From: Christensenellaceae bacterium Phil10
GTDB lineage: Bacteria; Bacillota; Clostridia; Christensenellales; CAG-917
Direction: 5' to 3'
Length of the DNA stretch: 35,107 nt
Assembly: GCA_001940895.1 (NCBI GenBank)
Contig: MSGY01000004.1
Span: forward strand, 1 to 35,107
Under the pieces are notes generated by a model, which worked only from the letters and a program-made list of their open reading frames with translations, was not told where the DNA came from and did not search any database. The stretch's first letter is position 1, and each line of letters starts with the position of its first letter. This document shows, in pieces, positions 14,671 through 22,600 of the stretch. Position numbers and translations under genes: made by a program.

Positions 14671-15381
14671 TTACAGATTTTTGAATTCGGTAAGCAGATT
14701 TTCGTGCGAAAGATAAGTCGCGCGACGGTCGTAAGGAGTTTTAGAGGCGTTTATTATGCAAAGATTTTTCCCCGAAAACGAATCCACGAGACCCGCCGCT
14801 GGATAAACGTTAAGACTGCTGCCTCCGACTATCAGAGTATCGGCCTTTTCAATCTCTTCAAACGCTTTGCCCCACGTCTCGCCGTCGAGAGGCTCCTCGT
14901 ACAAAACGACGTCGGGCTTTATCACGCCGCCGCAATCGCATACGGGCACGCCCTTGCCGGACAGAACGTAATCGAGGTCGAAAAACCTGCCGCATCTCGT
15001 ACAATAATTTCTGAATACGCTGCCGTGCAGTTCCAGTACGTTTTTACTGCCGGCCTTCTGATGAAGTCCGTCGATATTCTGGGTAAGCACAGCTTTGATT
15101 TTTCCTTCTTTTTCGAGCCTTGCAAGCGCCGTATGCACCTCGTTCGGCCGGGCGTCGGGATAAACCATATATTTTTTGTAATAGTCGTAAAAATCTTTCG
15201 TGCGACGCACGAAGAACGAGTGAGATATTATCCTTTCGGGAGGAAGCCCCCATTCGTTTTCGGTATTGTAAATTCCGTTCGCACCGCGAAAGTCGGGAAT
15301 GTTGCTTGCCGTCGATACGCCCGCGCCGCCGAAAAACACCGCGTACCTGCTGTTATCAATTATTTCTTTTAACGTGCTCAT
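14671..15381 (-). CDS. Sir2 family NAD-dependent protein deacylase
   Basis: A 236-residue sirtuin that removes acyl groups from lysines using NAD+. All catalytic elements are present: GAGVSTASNIPDFRG (residues 19-33) for NAD binding, TQNIDGLH (100-107), the catalytic His119 in ELHGS, and a four-cysteine zinc site (C127, C130, C148, C150, the last pair spaced C-x-C rather than the common C-x2-C). The C-terminal GGSSLNVYPAA and NAS motifs complete the Rossmann fold. The start is fixed: an in-frame TAA lies three codons before the ATG at 15381. The promoter at 15388-15416 puts the transcript start on or next to this ATG and there is no ribosome binding site, so the mRNA appears leaderless. Confidence 0.93.
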   Translation of the reverse strand: MSTLKEIIDNSRYAVFFGGAGVSTASNIPDFRGANGIYNTENEWGLPPERIISHSFFVRRTKDFYDYYKKYMVYPDARPNEVHTALARLEKEGKIKAVLTQNIDGLHQKAGSKNVLELHGSVFRNYCTRCGRFFDLDYVLSGKGVPVCDCGGVIKPDVVLYEEPLDGETWGKAFEEIEKADTLIVGGSSLNVYPAAGLVDSFSGKNLCIINASKTPYDRRATYLSHENLLTEFKNL

Positions 15382-15387
15382 AGCGAT

Positions 15388-15416
15388 ATTTTAGCACCGC
15401 AAATCATTATTATCAA
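15388..15416 (-). promoter_or_regulatory. Promoter of the sirtuin gene
   Basis: On the minus strand: TTGATA (15416-15411), 17-base spacer, TAAAAT (15393-15388). Only 6 bases separate the -10 from the ATG. Confidence 0.75.
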
Positions 15417-15506
15417 GCGAGCCGTATCGAAAACGGCGATTTTTGCGAAAAACTGCCCGCTGTTTAAAACAGGTTTGCTTTTCCTTAAAAAACCTCTTAA
15501 AAACGC

Positions 15507-15535
15507 TTGCTACAAATTAAATCTTGTGATATATT
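15507..15535 (+). promoter_or_regulatory. Promoter of tRNA-Gln
   Basis: TTGCTA (15507-15512), 17-base spacer, TATATT (15530-15535) with an extended -10 TGA in front. The same TTGTGATATATT block occurs before mscL. Confidence 0.75.
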
Positions 15536-15561
15536 TTTATCGAACTTAAAAGTTTCTCCGA

Positions 15562-15635
15562 TGGAGCATGGTGTAGTGGCAGCACATAGGCCTCTGACTC
15601 CTATGGTGTAGGTTCGATTCCTACTGCTCCTGCCA
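15562..15635 (+). tRNA. tRNA-Gln (CTG)
   Basis: A 74-base tRNA with acceptor TGGAGCA (15562-15568) and TGCTCCT, discriminator G, encoded CCA 15633-15635. The anticodon loop CTCTGAC gives CTG (Gln). T-arm GTAGGTTCGATTCCTAC is perfect. Two oddities: position 1-72 is T-T rather than the usual U-A of tRNA-Gln, and the last anticodon-stem pair (31-39) is C-T. The rest of the fold is sound and a promoter and terminator flank it. Confidence 0.88.
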
Positions 15636-15639
15636 AAGG

Positions 15640-15670
15640 TCCCGCCGCACGGCGGGATTTTTATTTTATT
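15640..15670 (+). terminator. Terminator of tRNA-Gln
   Basis: Stem CCCGCC / GGCGGG around GCAC (15641-15656) followed by ATTTTTATTTT. Confidence 0.85.
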
Positions 15671-15681
15671 GCTATTTAATA

Positions 15682-15711
15682 TTGATTTTTTGCTTTCCCG
15701 TGTGCTATATT
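15682..15711 (+). promoter_or_regulatory. Probable promoter of the MFS transporter
   Basis: TTGATT (15682-15687), 18-base spacer, TATATT (15706-15711) with a TGC extended -10. Confidence 0.5.
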
Positions 15712-15737
15712 TTTATTGATATTACAGGAGGAGAATT

Positions 15738-17117
15738 ATGACGGAAAAAAACAAATCCACAAAACTCGGTTTCAGAATCTGGTTTTCGGCGATTGCTTTC
15801 GGCCTTGTGGGACAAATTGCCTGGGTGGTCGAAAATATGTATTTTGCAACCTTCGCGCAGGACATTTACACCAATTCCGGGCGCAAAGACATGGCGTTTA
15901 TCGTAACTACGCTTATGGTTATCTTCTCGGCGATAACCGCAACCGCAACGACTATTTTCGCGGGCGGATTAAGCGATAAACTCGGTAAGCGCAAACCTTT
16001 CGTTTCATACGGTTATATCGTATGGGGTATTACGATAATGCTGTTTGCCGCAATACCTATGAAAGTCTCGGCAGGTTCGCTTGCGATTATAGGATTTCTT
16101 CTCGTGTTGTTCGACTGCATAATGACTCTTGCGGGTTCTACTGCAAACGACGCCGCCTTCAACGCCTGGATAACCGACGTTACCGACGACACAAACCGTG
16201 GCAGAGTCAACACCGTGCTTTCGATACTGCCCGTTTTCGCAACCGTCATCGTATTTATAGGACTTGGCTCGTTATACAATTCGAAAAGCGACGACAACCG
16301 CCTGTTCTTCATTGTTCTCGGACTGATTCCCGTCATCTTCGGCATTATCGCCGTATTCGTTATGAAAGACAGCCCGTCGGTCGTGAAAAACGCCAACCCG
16401 GATTACCTGAAAGAAACCTTTTACGGCTTCAGAAAAGACGTTATAAAAGAAAACAAAATGCTGTACGTCTGTTTGTTTGCGATATGCTTCCTCGGGATTT
16501 CACAGCAGACGTTCTTTTCGTATCTTATTAACTTTGTGCAGAATACCTTGAAACTCGGCGACAATTTCGTGATACCTCTGGCGGTTATTATCGTGGGTTC
16601 GGCCGTGTTTACGGGCGTTATGGGCGTATTGTTCGATAAATTCGGAAGAAAGCGTTTCTATATGCCGTTGCTCACGGTAGTCGTTGTTGCAACTCTCGTA
16701 TTTTATTGTCTGGGCTTTATGAACGAAAAAGTATGGCTTTACGTATTGTATCCCGTGGGAATATTGATGTTCGGCTCTATGTTAAGTCTCGGCGCCGCCT
16801 TGATGTCCTCCTTCCAGGACTATATCCCAACGGGAAAAGAGGGTCGCTTTCAGGGCGTCAGAATGTGTTTCAGCGTGCTTATCCCGATGATTGTCGGTCC
16901 GTTGATTACTTTGGTTATCGGACTTAAAGACACCGATACGAGCGCCGTGGGCTTTGCTCCGCCGTTTTCGATTTTCCTTGCGTCGTCGGTAATTGCGGTG
17001 CTTGCGTTTATACCCTTGTACTTCGTGCGAAAAGACAGCGACAGACTTCGCGCCGCATTAAGCGAAAGCCGCATGAACAAAGAAAATTCCGAAACGCCCC
17101 AGGAAGAACAATCGTAA
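15738..17117 (+). CDS. MFS transporter
   Basis: A 459-residue major facilitator superfamily transporter with about 12 hydrophobic segments. The loop between TM2 and TM3 carries the family signature GGLSDKLGKRKPF (around residues 76-88), and the symmetrical GVLFDKFGRKRF appears in the second half (about residues 295-306). The layout, with an early AFNAWITDVTDD stretch (about 144-155), resembles the GPH sugar:cation symporter branch, but the substrate cannot be assigned. The ATG follows AGGAGGAGA at ideal spacing. The C-terminus ends in a hydrophilic tail rich in Glu and Gln. It stands alone with its own terminator; no sugar genes adjoin. Confidence 0.9.
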   Translation: MTEKNKSTKLGFRIWFSAIAFGLVGQIAWVVENMYFATFAQDIYTNSGRKDMAFIVTTLMVIFSAITATATTIFAGGLSDKLGKRKPFVSYGYIVWGITIMLFAAIPMKVSAGSLAIIGFLLVLFDCIMTLAGSTANDAAFNAWITDVTDDTNRGRVNTVLSILPVFATVIVFIGLGSLYNSKSDDNRLFFIVLGLIPVIFGIIAVFVMKDSPSVVKNANPDYLKETFYGFRKDVIKENKMLYVCLFAICFLGISQQTFFSYLINFVQNTLKLGDNFVIPLAVIIVGSAVFTGVMGVLFDKFGRKRFYMPLLTVVVVATLVFYCLGFMNEKVWLYVLYPVGILMFGSMLSLGAALMSSFQDYIPTGKEGRFQGVRMCFSVLIPMIVGPLITLVIGLKDTDTSAVGFAPPFSIFLASSVIAVLAFIPLYFVRKDSDRLRAALSESRMNKENSETPQEEQS

Positions 17118-17139
17118 AAACAATAAATCTTACAAACAC

Positions 17140-17166
17140 AAAACCCTCGCGATTTGCGAGGGTTTT
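17140..17166. terminator. Bidirectional terminator between the MFS and PAP2 genes
   Basis: Stem AAAACCCTCGC (17140-17150) / GCGAGGGTTTT (17156-17166), 5-base loop, effective on both strands. Confidence 0.9.
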
Positions 17167-17181
17167 GGTTTATCACGGATT

Positions 17182-18210
17182 TCAGGCCGCCGTTTCGATA
17201 TCGGGAATTACGGGTTCTTCCTCTTTTCTTTTCGCCTTTCCGAAAAGCGCCTTGAAATGAGCGCCCTTGAATATAACGATTTCGCGACCTATCATCGTAA
17301 ACAGGAATGCGAGCGTTCCGCCGAACAGAACGTCGCTCATATAGTGCGCGCCCGCAGCGATACGGCTGATTGCAACAAGTCCCGTGAACGTTATCGTCGC
17401 CGCATAAATGACGGGACGGGTCCACTTTTTATCGCCGATACTTTTAACAAGGTCGGGCAGGCATATAAGCGTATATACGAGACCCGCCGAATATGTATGT
17501 CCCGAAGGGAACGACTTGCACTGGTCGGACGGCAAATCGGCGTAAGGTTTGCGCTTGCCGTTGGATACCCACCAATCGGTGAATTGCGAAAACGCGGAGT
17601 CTTTGACGTTCATCGTTCTGAAGCGCATACGACCCACGGGGCCTTTGACAAAATGCACGACGAGATAACCGGCCATAGCGATAACGATAACGAACACCCA
17701 TCTGAAAAGCGCGTCGTTGGTTTCGGGTTTGACGTGCGCCCAGGCAAATATCAGACACGCTCCCTCGGCTATCGCCACAACCGCGCTTATCAGCATAGTA
17801 TAAAAACCGCCTTTGACTTCGGCTTCGACGGGAATTCCTCCGTTCATAGAGGCCGTAAGCGCCTCGGTATAATATTCGAAGACGTCTTTAAGCGTCATGA
17901 AGAATCCCACGAACACGAGGACGGCGGATATTACCGACAACCAGATTTTTTTATGCCTGATACCCCACCAGAAAAGAATGGCGCCCGCCACGGACACTAC
18001 GAGATAAATAGGACAACTTCCCATCGCCTCGAAAAACAACGTGAACACGCTCGTCGAAATATATGCGCCTTCGGGCAACGTGTTTTTCGTCAGAATCTGC
18101 GAAATTTTAAGGTCGCAGAACGAGGCGACGACCGTAAGCGCGGCAAATACCGCCGCAAACAGAACGAAAGAGATAACGGTCTTTGCCCTCATAGATAATT
18201 TATTTGTCAT
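17182..18210 (-). CDS. PAP2 superfamily membrane phosphatase
   Basis: A 342-residue integral membrane lipid phosphatase of the type-2 phosphatidic acid phosphatase superfamily. The three active-site motifs are present in order: KGPVGRMRFR (about residues 190-199), FPSGHT (about 235-240) with the catalytic His, and SRIAAGAHYMSDVLFG (about 287-302) with the nucleophilic His and its Asp. Several hydrophobic helices surround them, and the N-terminal half has four extra membrane segments. Likely substrates are undecaprenyl pyrophosphate, phosphatidate or phosphatidylglycerophosphate; sequence does not decide. The C-terminal tail is cytosolic and basic/acidic (KAKRKEEEPVIPD). It begins 18 bases after gltX with AAGGAGGAAA, so it is the last gene of the radC-gltX-PAP2 unit. 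Confidence 0.9.
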   Translation of the reverse strand: MTNKLSMRAKTVISFVLFAAVFAALTVVASFCDLKISQILTKNTLPEGAYISTSVFTLFFEAMGSCPIYLVVSVAGAILFWWGIRHKKIWLSVISAVLVFVGFFMTLKDVFEYYTEALTASMNGGIPVEAEVKGGFYTMLISAVVAIAEGACLIFAWAHVKPETNDALFRWVFVIVIAMAGYLVVHFVKGPVGRMRFRTMNVKDSAFSQFTDWWVSNGKRKPYADLPSDQCKSFPSGHTYSAGLVYTLICLPDLVKSIGDKKWTRPVIYAATITFTGLVAISRIAAGAHYMSDVLFGGTLAFLFTMIGREIVIFKGAHFKALFGKAKRKEEEPVIPDIETAA

Positions 18211-18228
18211 AATTTCCTCCTTATGGCA

Positions 18229-19665
18229 TTAAAACAATGTTAATGCATACTTAATTCGTTTTAAAGTCTCGTTCTTGCCAAGAATGTCCATCAGTTCGGT
18301 CGCGCCTCCGGGAGTTACGTCCCGACCTGCAACGGCAACTCTGACCGCCCAGAACACCTGTTGTTTTTTATATCCGTTTGCGGCGGCGAAGGCTTCGGAG
18401 CATGCAAACAGATTATCGTTCGTCCACTCGCCGATTTCCTCGTAAACAGGTAAAATCTTTTCGAGAATTTCTTTTGCAAGCGGCGCAGTGGTTTTGGATT
18501 TCGCGTGTTCGAACAGCGAGGTATCGAAGGGGCCGTATTCGTCGAGGAATGCGATTTTTTGGGGTATTTCCGAAAATATTTCTATACGCGTGCAAAGTAT
18601 TTTTCCAAGCTTTTCATAGTCGTACTTATCCTTCGCAATACTTTGGTCGAAATAGGGACGGGCGTACTCCATAAATTTTTCGAAAGGAAGTTCCTTGATA
18701 TACTGCTGGTTAAGCCAGCGCATTTTCGCCTCGTCGAAAATACTTCCGCTTTTACTGATGCCCGCCGTATCGAATTTTTCGATAAGTTCCTGCATGGTCA
18801 TCTTTTCGGAATTGTCTTTCGGGCACCAGCCGAGAAGCGCTATATAATTCACGATTGCCTCGGTCAGAAAGCCCTTTCTGACAAAATCGTCAAAGTTGGC
18901 GTCGCCGTAACGTTTGGACAGTTTATGCGACGCGTCTTTCATTATCGGCGGCAGATGCATATATTCGGGTCTTTCCCATCCGAACGCGTCGTAAATAAGG
19001 TTGTATTTCGGCGTGCTTGAAAGATACTCCACTCCCCTGATAACGTGCGTGATTTTCATCAGATGGTCGTCGACCACGTTTGCGAAATTATAAGTGGGCA
19101 TACCGTCCGATTTAATGAGAACGTTATCCTCGAGTTCGGAATAGTCGACGGAAATGTCTCCGTAAATCATATCGTGATAGGTGCCCGTGCCCTCTTTAGG
19201 GATATTCTGACGAATGACGAAAGGCACCCCGTTTTTCAGGTTTTCCTCGATTTCCTCTTTTGAAAGGCCGAGACAATGTTTATCGTACGTTCTTACGCCG
19301 TTTTCGTCGGTAAGACTTTCGAGCCGTTCCTTCGTGCAGAAACAGTAATATGCGCCGCCGAGTTCTATCAGCTTTTTGGCGTATTCCATATAAATCGCCT
19401 TTCTTTCGCTCTGTACGTACGGGCCGTATCCGCCGTCTTTGTCGGGACCCTCGTCGTGAACGATTCCGGCCTTTTCAAGAGTGCTGTAAATAAGTTCTAC
19501 CGCACCCGGAACGATTCTCTCCTGGTCGGTATCTTCGATACGAAGAATAAGAGTACCGTTTCGTTGTTTTGCGAAAAGATAAGCGTACAGGCATGTTCTC
19601 AGATTGCCTATATGAATAAATCCCGTGGGGCTGGGTGCAAATCTTGTTCTCACCGTTTTTTCCAT
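18229..19665 (-). CDS. gltX: Glutamyl-tRNA synthetase
   Basis: This class I aminoacyl-tRNA synthetase charges tRNA-Glu, and in many Bacillota also tRNA-Gln, which is then amidated by GatCAB. The 478 residues contain the HIGH-type motif in FAPSPTGFIHIGN (residues 9-21) and the KMSKS-type motif as HKLSKRYGD (about 242-250), separated by a normal connective domain with CFCTKERL and the YGDISVDYSELED region. The C-terminal anticodon-binding domain is complete. The ATG follows the radC stop by one base, so translation is probably coupled. No T-box leader is present; expression depends on the radC promoter. Confidence 0.97.
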   Translation of the reverse strand: MEKTVRTRFAPSPTGFIHIGNLRTCLYAYLFAKQRNGTLILRIEDTDQERIVPGAVELIYSTLEKAGIVHDEGPDKDGGYGPYVQSERKAIYMEYAKKLIELGGAYYCFCTKERLESLTDENGVRTYDKHCLGLSKEEIEENLKNGVPFVIRQNIPKEGTGTYHDMIYGDISVDYSELEDNVLIKSDGMPTYNFANVVDDHLMKITHVIRGVEYLSSTPKYNLIYDAFGWERPEYMHLPPIMKDASHKLSKRYGDANFDDFVRKGFLTEAIVNYIALLGWCPKDNSEKMTMQELIEKFDTAGISKSGSIFDEAKMRWLNQQYIKELPFEKFMEYARPYFDQSIAKDKYDYEKLGKILCTRIEIFSEIPQKIAFLDEYGPFDTSLFEHAKSKTTAPLAKEILEKILPVYEEIGEWTNDNLFACSEAFAAANGYKKQQVFWAVRVAVAGRDVTPGGATELMDILGKNETLKRIKYALTLF

Positions 19666-19666
19666 A

Positions 19667-20380
19667 CTAATATTTCAATCCATCCTTTAAGAAATTATTG
19701 ACGTTTTCGAAAATAAGGTCGCCGAGACCGTCCTCCGCGAAGGAATAATATCCGACGTCGCTGAAAATACAATGGTCGGCAAGTCTTACTTTTATCAGTT
19801 TAAGCGCGGCGGCTATCGCCCGCGTAAGTTCGATGTCTTCGTGACTCGGCGATACGTCGCCCGACGGGTGATTGTGCGCGATTACGACGCTTACCGCCTT
19901 ATATCTCAGCGCGACGTCCACAACGTCCCTTACGTCCACGCGCACTTCCTGCGGGATACCGCGCTTTTCTACAAGTTTTAAGATATTACTCTGCGCGTCC
20001 AGACACAGTATGCAGAATTTTTCGGTTTTGTCACCGAAAAACACGGGGCTTAAATATCTCACGAGGTCGCCGCGGTTTCTGATTGACGATTTTTCTTTCA
20101 GCGCGTCTGCCGAGTAAACCTTGAAAATTCCCTTCATCTCCGAAATCAGCAGGGCGGCGTTTTTCGTCATCCCCTTTACGTCCAGAAGATTTTCGTAATC
20201 GGCCGAGAATACTTCGGAAATTCCGCCGAACCTGTTTATCAGTTCGTGCGCAATTTCGTTCGTATCCTTTCTCGGGATGGCGTGATAAAGAAGATATTCG
20301 AGAATTTCGTGCGGTTGCAGGTTTTCTGTTCCCTCTTTTAAAATCCGCTCGCGCATTCTTTCGCGATGTCCCTCATGCAT
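19667..20380 (-). CDS. radC: RadC family JAMM-domain protein
   Basis: A 237-residue member of the RadC/UPF0758 family. The C-terminal MPN/JAMM domain carries the complete zinc motif H169-x-H171-x7-S179-x2-D182 (HNHPSGDVSPSHED), and the N-terminal part is a helix-hairpin-helix-like region (LLDVKGMTKNAALLISEMKG, about 65-84). The family was linked to DNA repair, but its true activity is unsettled. It is the first gene of the radC-gltX-PAP2 operon. AAAGAGG precedes the ATG at a longer distance than usual, and the codons before it are AT-rich. Confidence 0.93.
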   Translation of the reverse strand: MHEGHRERMRERILKEGTENLQPHEILEYLLYHAIPRKDTNEIAHELINRFGGISEVFSADYENLLDVKGMTKNAALLISEMKGIFKVYSADALKEKSSIRNRGDLVRYLSPVFFGDKTEKFCILCLDAQSNILKLVEKRGIPQEVRVDVRDVVDVALRYKAVSVVIAHNHPSGDVSPSHEDIELTRAIAAALKLIKVRLADHCIFSDVGYYSFAEDGLGDLIFENVNNFLKDGLKY

Positions 20381-20401
20381 AAATTTTTTGCCTCTTTAAA
20401 G

Positions 20402-20429
20402 TTCACATTTTATATAATTAGTGTATAAT
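20402..20429 (+). promoter_or_regulatory. Promoter of the M20 dipeptidase gene
   Basis: TTCACA (20402-20407), 16-base spacer, TATAAT (20424-20429). It overlaps the divergent radC promoter. Confidence 0.6.
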
Positions 20430-20440
20430 AATAAGGTAAA
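20412..20440 (-). promoter_or_regulatory. Promoter of the radC-gltX-PAP2 operon
   Basis: On the minus strand: TTTACC (20440-20435), 17-base spacer, TTATAT (20417-20412). The sequence fully overlaps the divergent promoter 20402-20429. Confidence 0.5.
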
Positions 20441-20487
20441 AAAAACAAACGTTTTGATAAATTAAACCACTTTTTTTCGGAGGTATT

Positions 20488-21777
20488 ATGAAAAATTACC
20501 AATCCGCCCTTTTAAAGGACCTTTTAGAGCTTCTTTCTTTCGACGGCGAAGAACGCGAAGGAAAAGCGGGCGCGCCTTTCGGACAGGGAAATCTCGATTG
20601 CCTTAACTGGTATCTCGCAAAAGCCGCGTCTTTCGGCTTCGACGTTAAAAATCTCGACGGTTACTGCGGTTACGCCGACATCGGAAACGGCGATACTTTC
20701 GGCGTGCTCGGCCATCTCGACACCGTTCCCGCAGGCGACGGCTGGACCCGCAATCCGCACGGCGAAATCGACGGCAACGTAATTTACGGCCGCGGTGTGC
20801 TTGACGACAGAGGCCCTATGCTCGCCTGCCTGTACGCCGTAAAAGCTCTTCTCGACGAAGGTCTTACGCCGAAAAAACGCATTCGTTTTATCGTAGGCTG
20901 CAACGAAGAAACGGGCTGGCGCTGCATCAAACACTATAACTCCGTCGAACAAATGCCCGATACGGGATTTTCTCCCGACGCGGATTTTCCCGTCATTAAC
21001 GGCGAAAAAGGCATAGCCACGATTACTTTTGAAAAAAAATACGACGGTAATATCGAAATAAAAGGAGGAACGCGCCCAAACGTCGTGCCCGATACGTGCG
21101 TCGCAAAAATTCCCGACACTCCCGAAAATCGTTTGCTCGCCGGGCAGTCGGGTCTCGACTTCAGCGTCGGGAACGGGCGCATACTGCTTACGTCCGCGGG
21201 AAAGTCGGCTCACGCCGCAATCCCCTCTCTCGGCGAAAACGCAATCGTCAAAATGCTTGCCGTTCTCGGAGAAATCGACGTGGACATGAAAAAAATTCAC
21301 GACCTTTTCGAATATACCGACGGACGCGGCGCGGGCCTCGATTTATCCGATGATTTATCGGGCGATCTGACGGTAAACCTCGGGGTAATATCGTCGTCCG
21401 ATACGCTGCGTTTCACAATAAATATACGCTACCCCGTAACCGTGCCTAAAACCGTACTTACCGACATACTCGACAAACGTCTGTTTGAATACGTAATTGC
21501 AGAATCAAACTTTCAGGAACCGCTTTACGTCGATAAAAACGACGATTTGGTAAAAACTCTTCTTAAAACCTACAACGACGTTACCGGCGAAAACCTCGAC
21601 GCGGTTACGATAGGCGGCGGCACTTACGCCCGCGCGCTCAAACACGGCGTCGCTTTCGGTCCCGAATTCCCGGGAGTCGAGTCCACCATTCATATGCCCG
21701 ACGAAAGAACCGGCGTCGACGACTTTATGAAGATGGCGACCATTTATAAAGAAGCGCTCAGACGACTTTGCTTTTAA
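20488..21777 (+). CDS. pepV: PepV-type M20 dipeptidase
   Basis: A 429-residue cytosolic zinc dipeptidase of the M20 family (PepV/Sapep branch), which cleaves unblocked dipeptides. The two-metal site is complete: H76 and D78 in GHLDTVP, D106 in GVLDDRGP, E140 (catalytic) and E141 in GCNEETG, D164 in SPDADFP, and a C-terminal His in ESTIHMPDER. The lid domain is inserted after NGEKG as usual, although the protein is somewhat shorter than Lactobacillus PepV (about 470). GGAGG lies 6 bases before the ATG. It has its own promoter and its stop codon overlaps that of the convergent amidase gene. Confidence 0.93.
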   Translation: MKNYQSALLKDLLELLSFDGEEREGKAGAPFGQGNLDCLNWYLAKAASFGFDVKNLDGYCGYADIGNGDTFGVLGHLDTVPAGDGWTRNPHGEIDGNVIYGRGVLDDRGPMLACLYAVKALLDEGLTPKKRIRFIVGCNEETGWRCIKHYNSVEQMPDTGFSPDADFPVINGEKGIATITFEKKYDGNIEIKGGTRPNVVPDTCVAKIPDTPENRLLAGQSGLDFSVGNGRILLTSAGKSAHAAIPSLGENAIVKMLAVLGEIDVDMKKIHDLFEYTDGRGAGLDLSDDLSGDLTVNLGVISSSDTLRFTINIRYPVTVPKTVLTDILDKRLFEYVIAESNFQEPLYVDKNDDLVKTLLKTYNDVTGENLDAVTIGGGTYARALKHGVAFGPEFPGVESTIHMPDERTGVDDFMKMATIYKEALRRLCF

Positions 21778-22523
21778 AGAGTGAACAGATAACCCATACA
21801 CGCGCTGAACAATACGTAACTCAACTCCTTGCGGAAGTCCTCGTCCGCAAGGAGTTTTTCGTCCTCGGCATTGCTTAAAAATCCGCATTCCACTATGACG
21901 GCAGGCGCCGGACTGCGGTTTATAATATAAAAATCTCCCGAAAGAGCCGAAAACGCGCGCCCTCCGTAATTATTGTTTATATCTCTGTTGAGTTTTTCCT
22001 GAATGCTTTCGGCAAGTCCTCGCGAGAGCGGATTTTTCAAATCGTAAAACACCTGCGCGCCCCTTCTCGACGGTTGCGGTTTATAAGAATTCATATGTAT
22101 GCTGATAACGAGGTCGGGCTCGGCTTTTTCTATAATTTTTATTCTTTCGGCGAAATCGCTTTTTTTGAAATCAGAGCCTTCGCTCGTGAGCGCACGGGAG
22201 GTTTTCCGGGTCAGCACGGTTTTTACGCCCGCGGATTTAAAATATTCGGCCAGCGTTTTTGCGGTAAAAAGATTGAGTTCGCTTTCTAAAACACCCGTAT
22301 TTACGCCGGTAACGCCTCCGTCGGGGATACCGTGTCCGGCGTCTATGACAACGACGTACGACAACTCGTTTCGGGCAAAATTCATCGCCTCTTTTGCCGT
22401 TATCGAGGTAAAAACGACAACTAAGACCAAAACGAACGATAAAATCGTAAATTGCAAAATAAACTTTTTTTTCAATGAGTTATCCACTTCCGAAAAGCCC
22501 CGACATTTATTCAATAATTGCAT
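21774..22523 (-). CDS. cwlD: CwlD-type N-acetylmuramoyl-L-alanine amidase
   Basis: A 249-residue membrane-anchored amidase_3 enzyme that cuts the amide bond between muramic acid and the stem peptide; CwlD does so when spores make muramic-delta-lactam in the cortex. A short basic N-terminus and one hydrophobic segment (about residues 19-41) form an uncleaved anchor. The zinc ligands are in IDAGHG, ESELNL and SIHMNS, and the catalytic Glu in VECGFLSN. The start is uncertain: ATG at 22523 has only a weak CCGGG upstream, and GTG at 22487 is possible. One of the three DnaA boxes lies within its first codons. Its last codon overlaps the stop of the convergent dipeptidase gene. That the host sporulates is possible, not shown. 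Confidence 0.87.
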   Translation of the reverse strand: MQLLNKCRGFSEVDNSLKKKFILQFTILSFVLVLVVVFTSITAKEAMNFARNELSYVVVIDAGHGIPDGGVTGVNTGVLESELNLFTAKTLAEYFKSAGVKTVLTRKTSRALTSEGSDFKKSDFAERIKIIEKAEPDLVISIHMNSYKPQPSRRGAQVFYDLKNPLSRGLAESIQEKLNRDINNNYGGRAFSALSGDFYIINRSPAPAVIVECGFLSNAEDEKLLADEDFRKELSYVLFSACMGYLFTL

Positions 22524-22556
22524 AAAACGGCCCGGTTATCCACCGAGTTATCCACA
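22480..22556 (+). promoter_or_regulatory. Cluster of three DnaA boxes
   Basis: TTATCCACT (22480-22488), TTATCCACC (22536-22544) and the consensus TTATCCACA (22548-22556), all in the same orientation, the last two 12 bp apart. They lie in and just before the cwlD start. This may titrate or bind DnaA, or regulate the flanking genes. Confidence 0.6.
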
Positions 22557-22572
22557 ATACCACTATTTTATG

Positions 22573-22600
22573 TTGACAACCCGCCCGTAATTCGTTAAAT
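22573..22600 (+). promoter_or_regulatory. Possible promoter of the PRC-barrel gene
   Basis: TTGACA (22573-22578), 16-base spacer, TTAAAT (22595-22600), 17 bases after the last DnaA box. The leader to the gene at 22795 would be about 190 bases and includes a small CCCGC/GCGGG hairpin (22669-22686) and a second copy of the 13-mer CCGCCCGTAATTC (22581-22593 and 22658-22670). Nothing else is seen in this non-coding stretch. Confidence 0.4.

Noticed and set aside
17257-18198. A 313-codon open frame antisense to the PAP2 phosphatase
   Set aside because: Arg/His-rich shadow of a gene with all three PAP2 motifs.
20381-20487. Possible T-box or riboswitch for the gltX operon or the dipeptidase
   Set aside because: No T-box sequence (TGGNACCGCG) or specifier loop is seen and the leaders are short.
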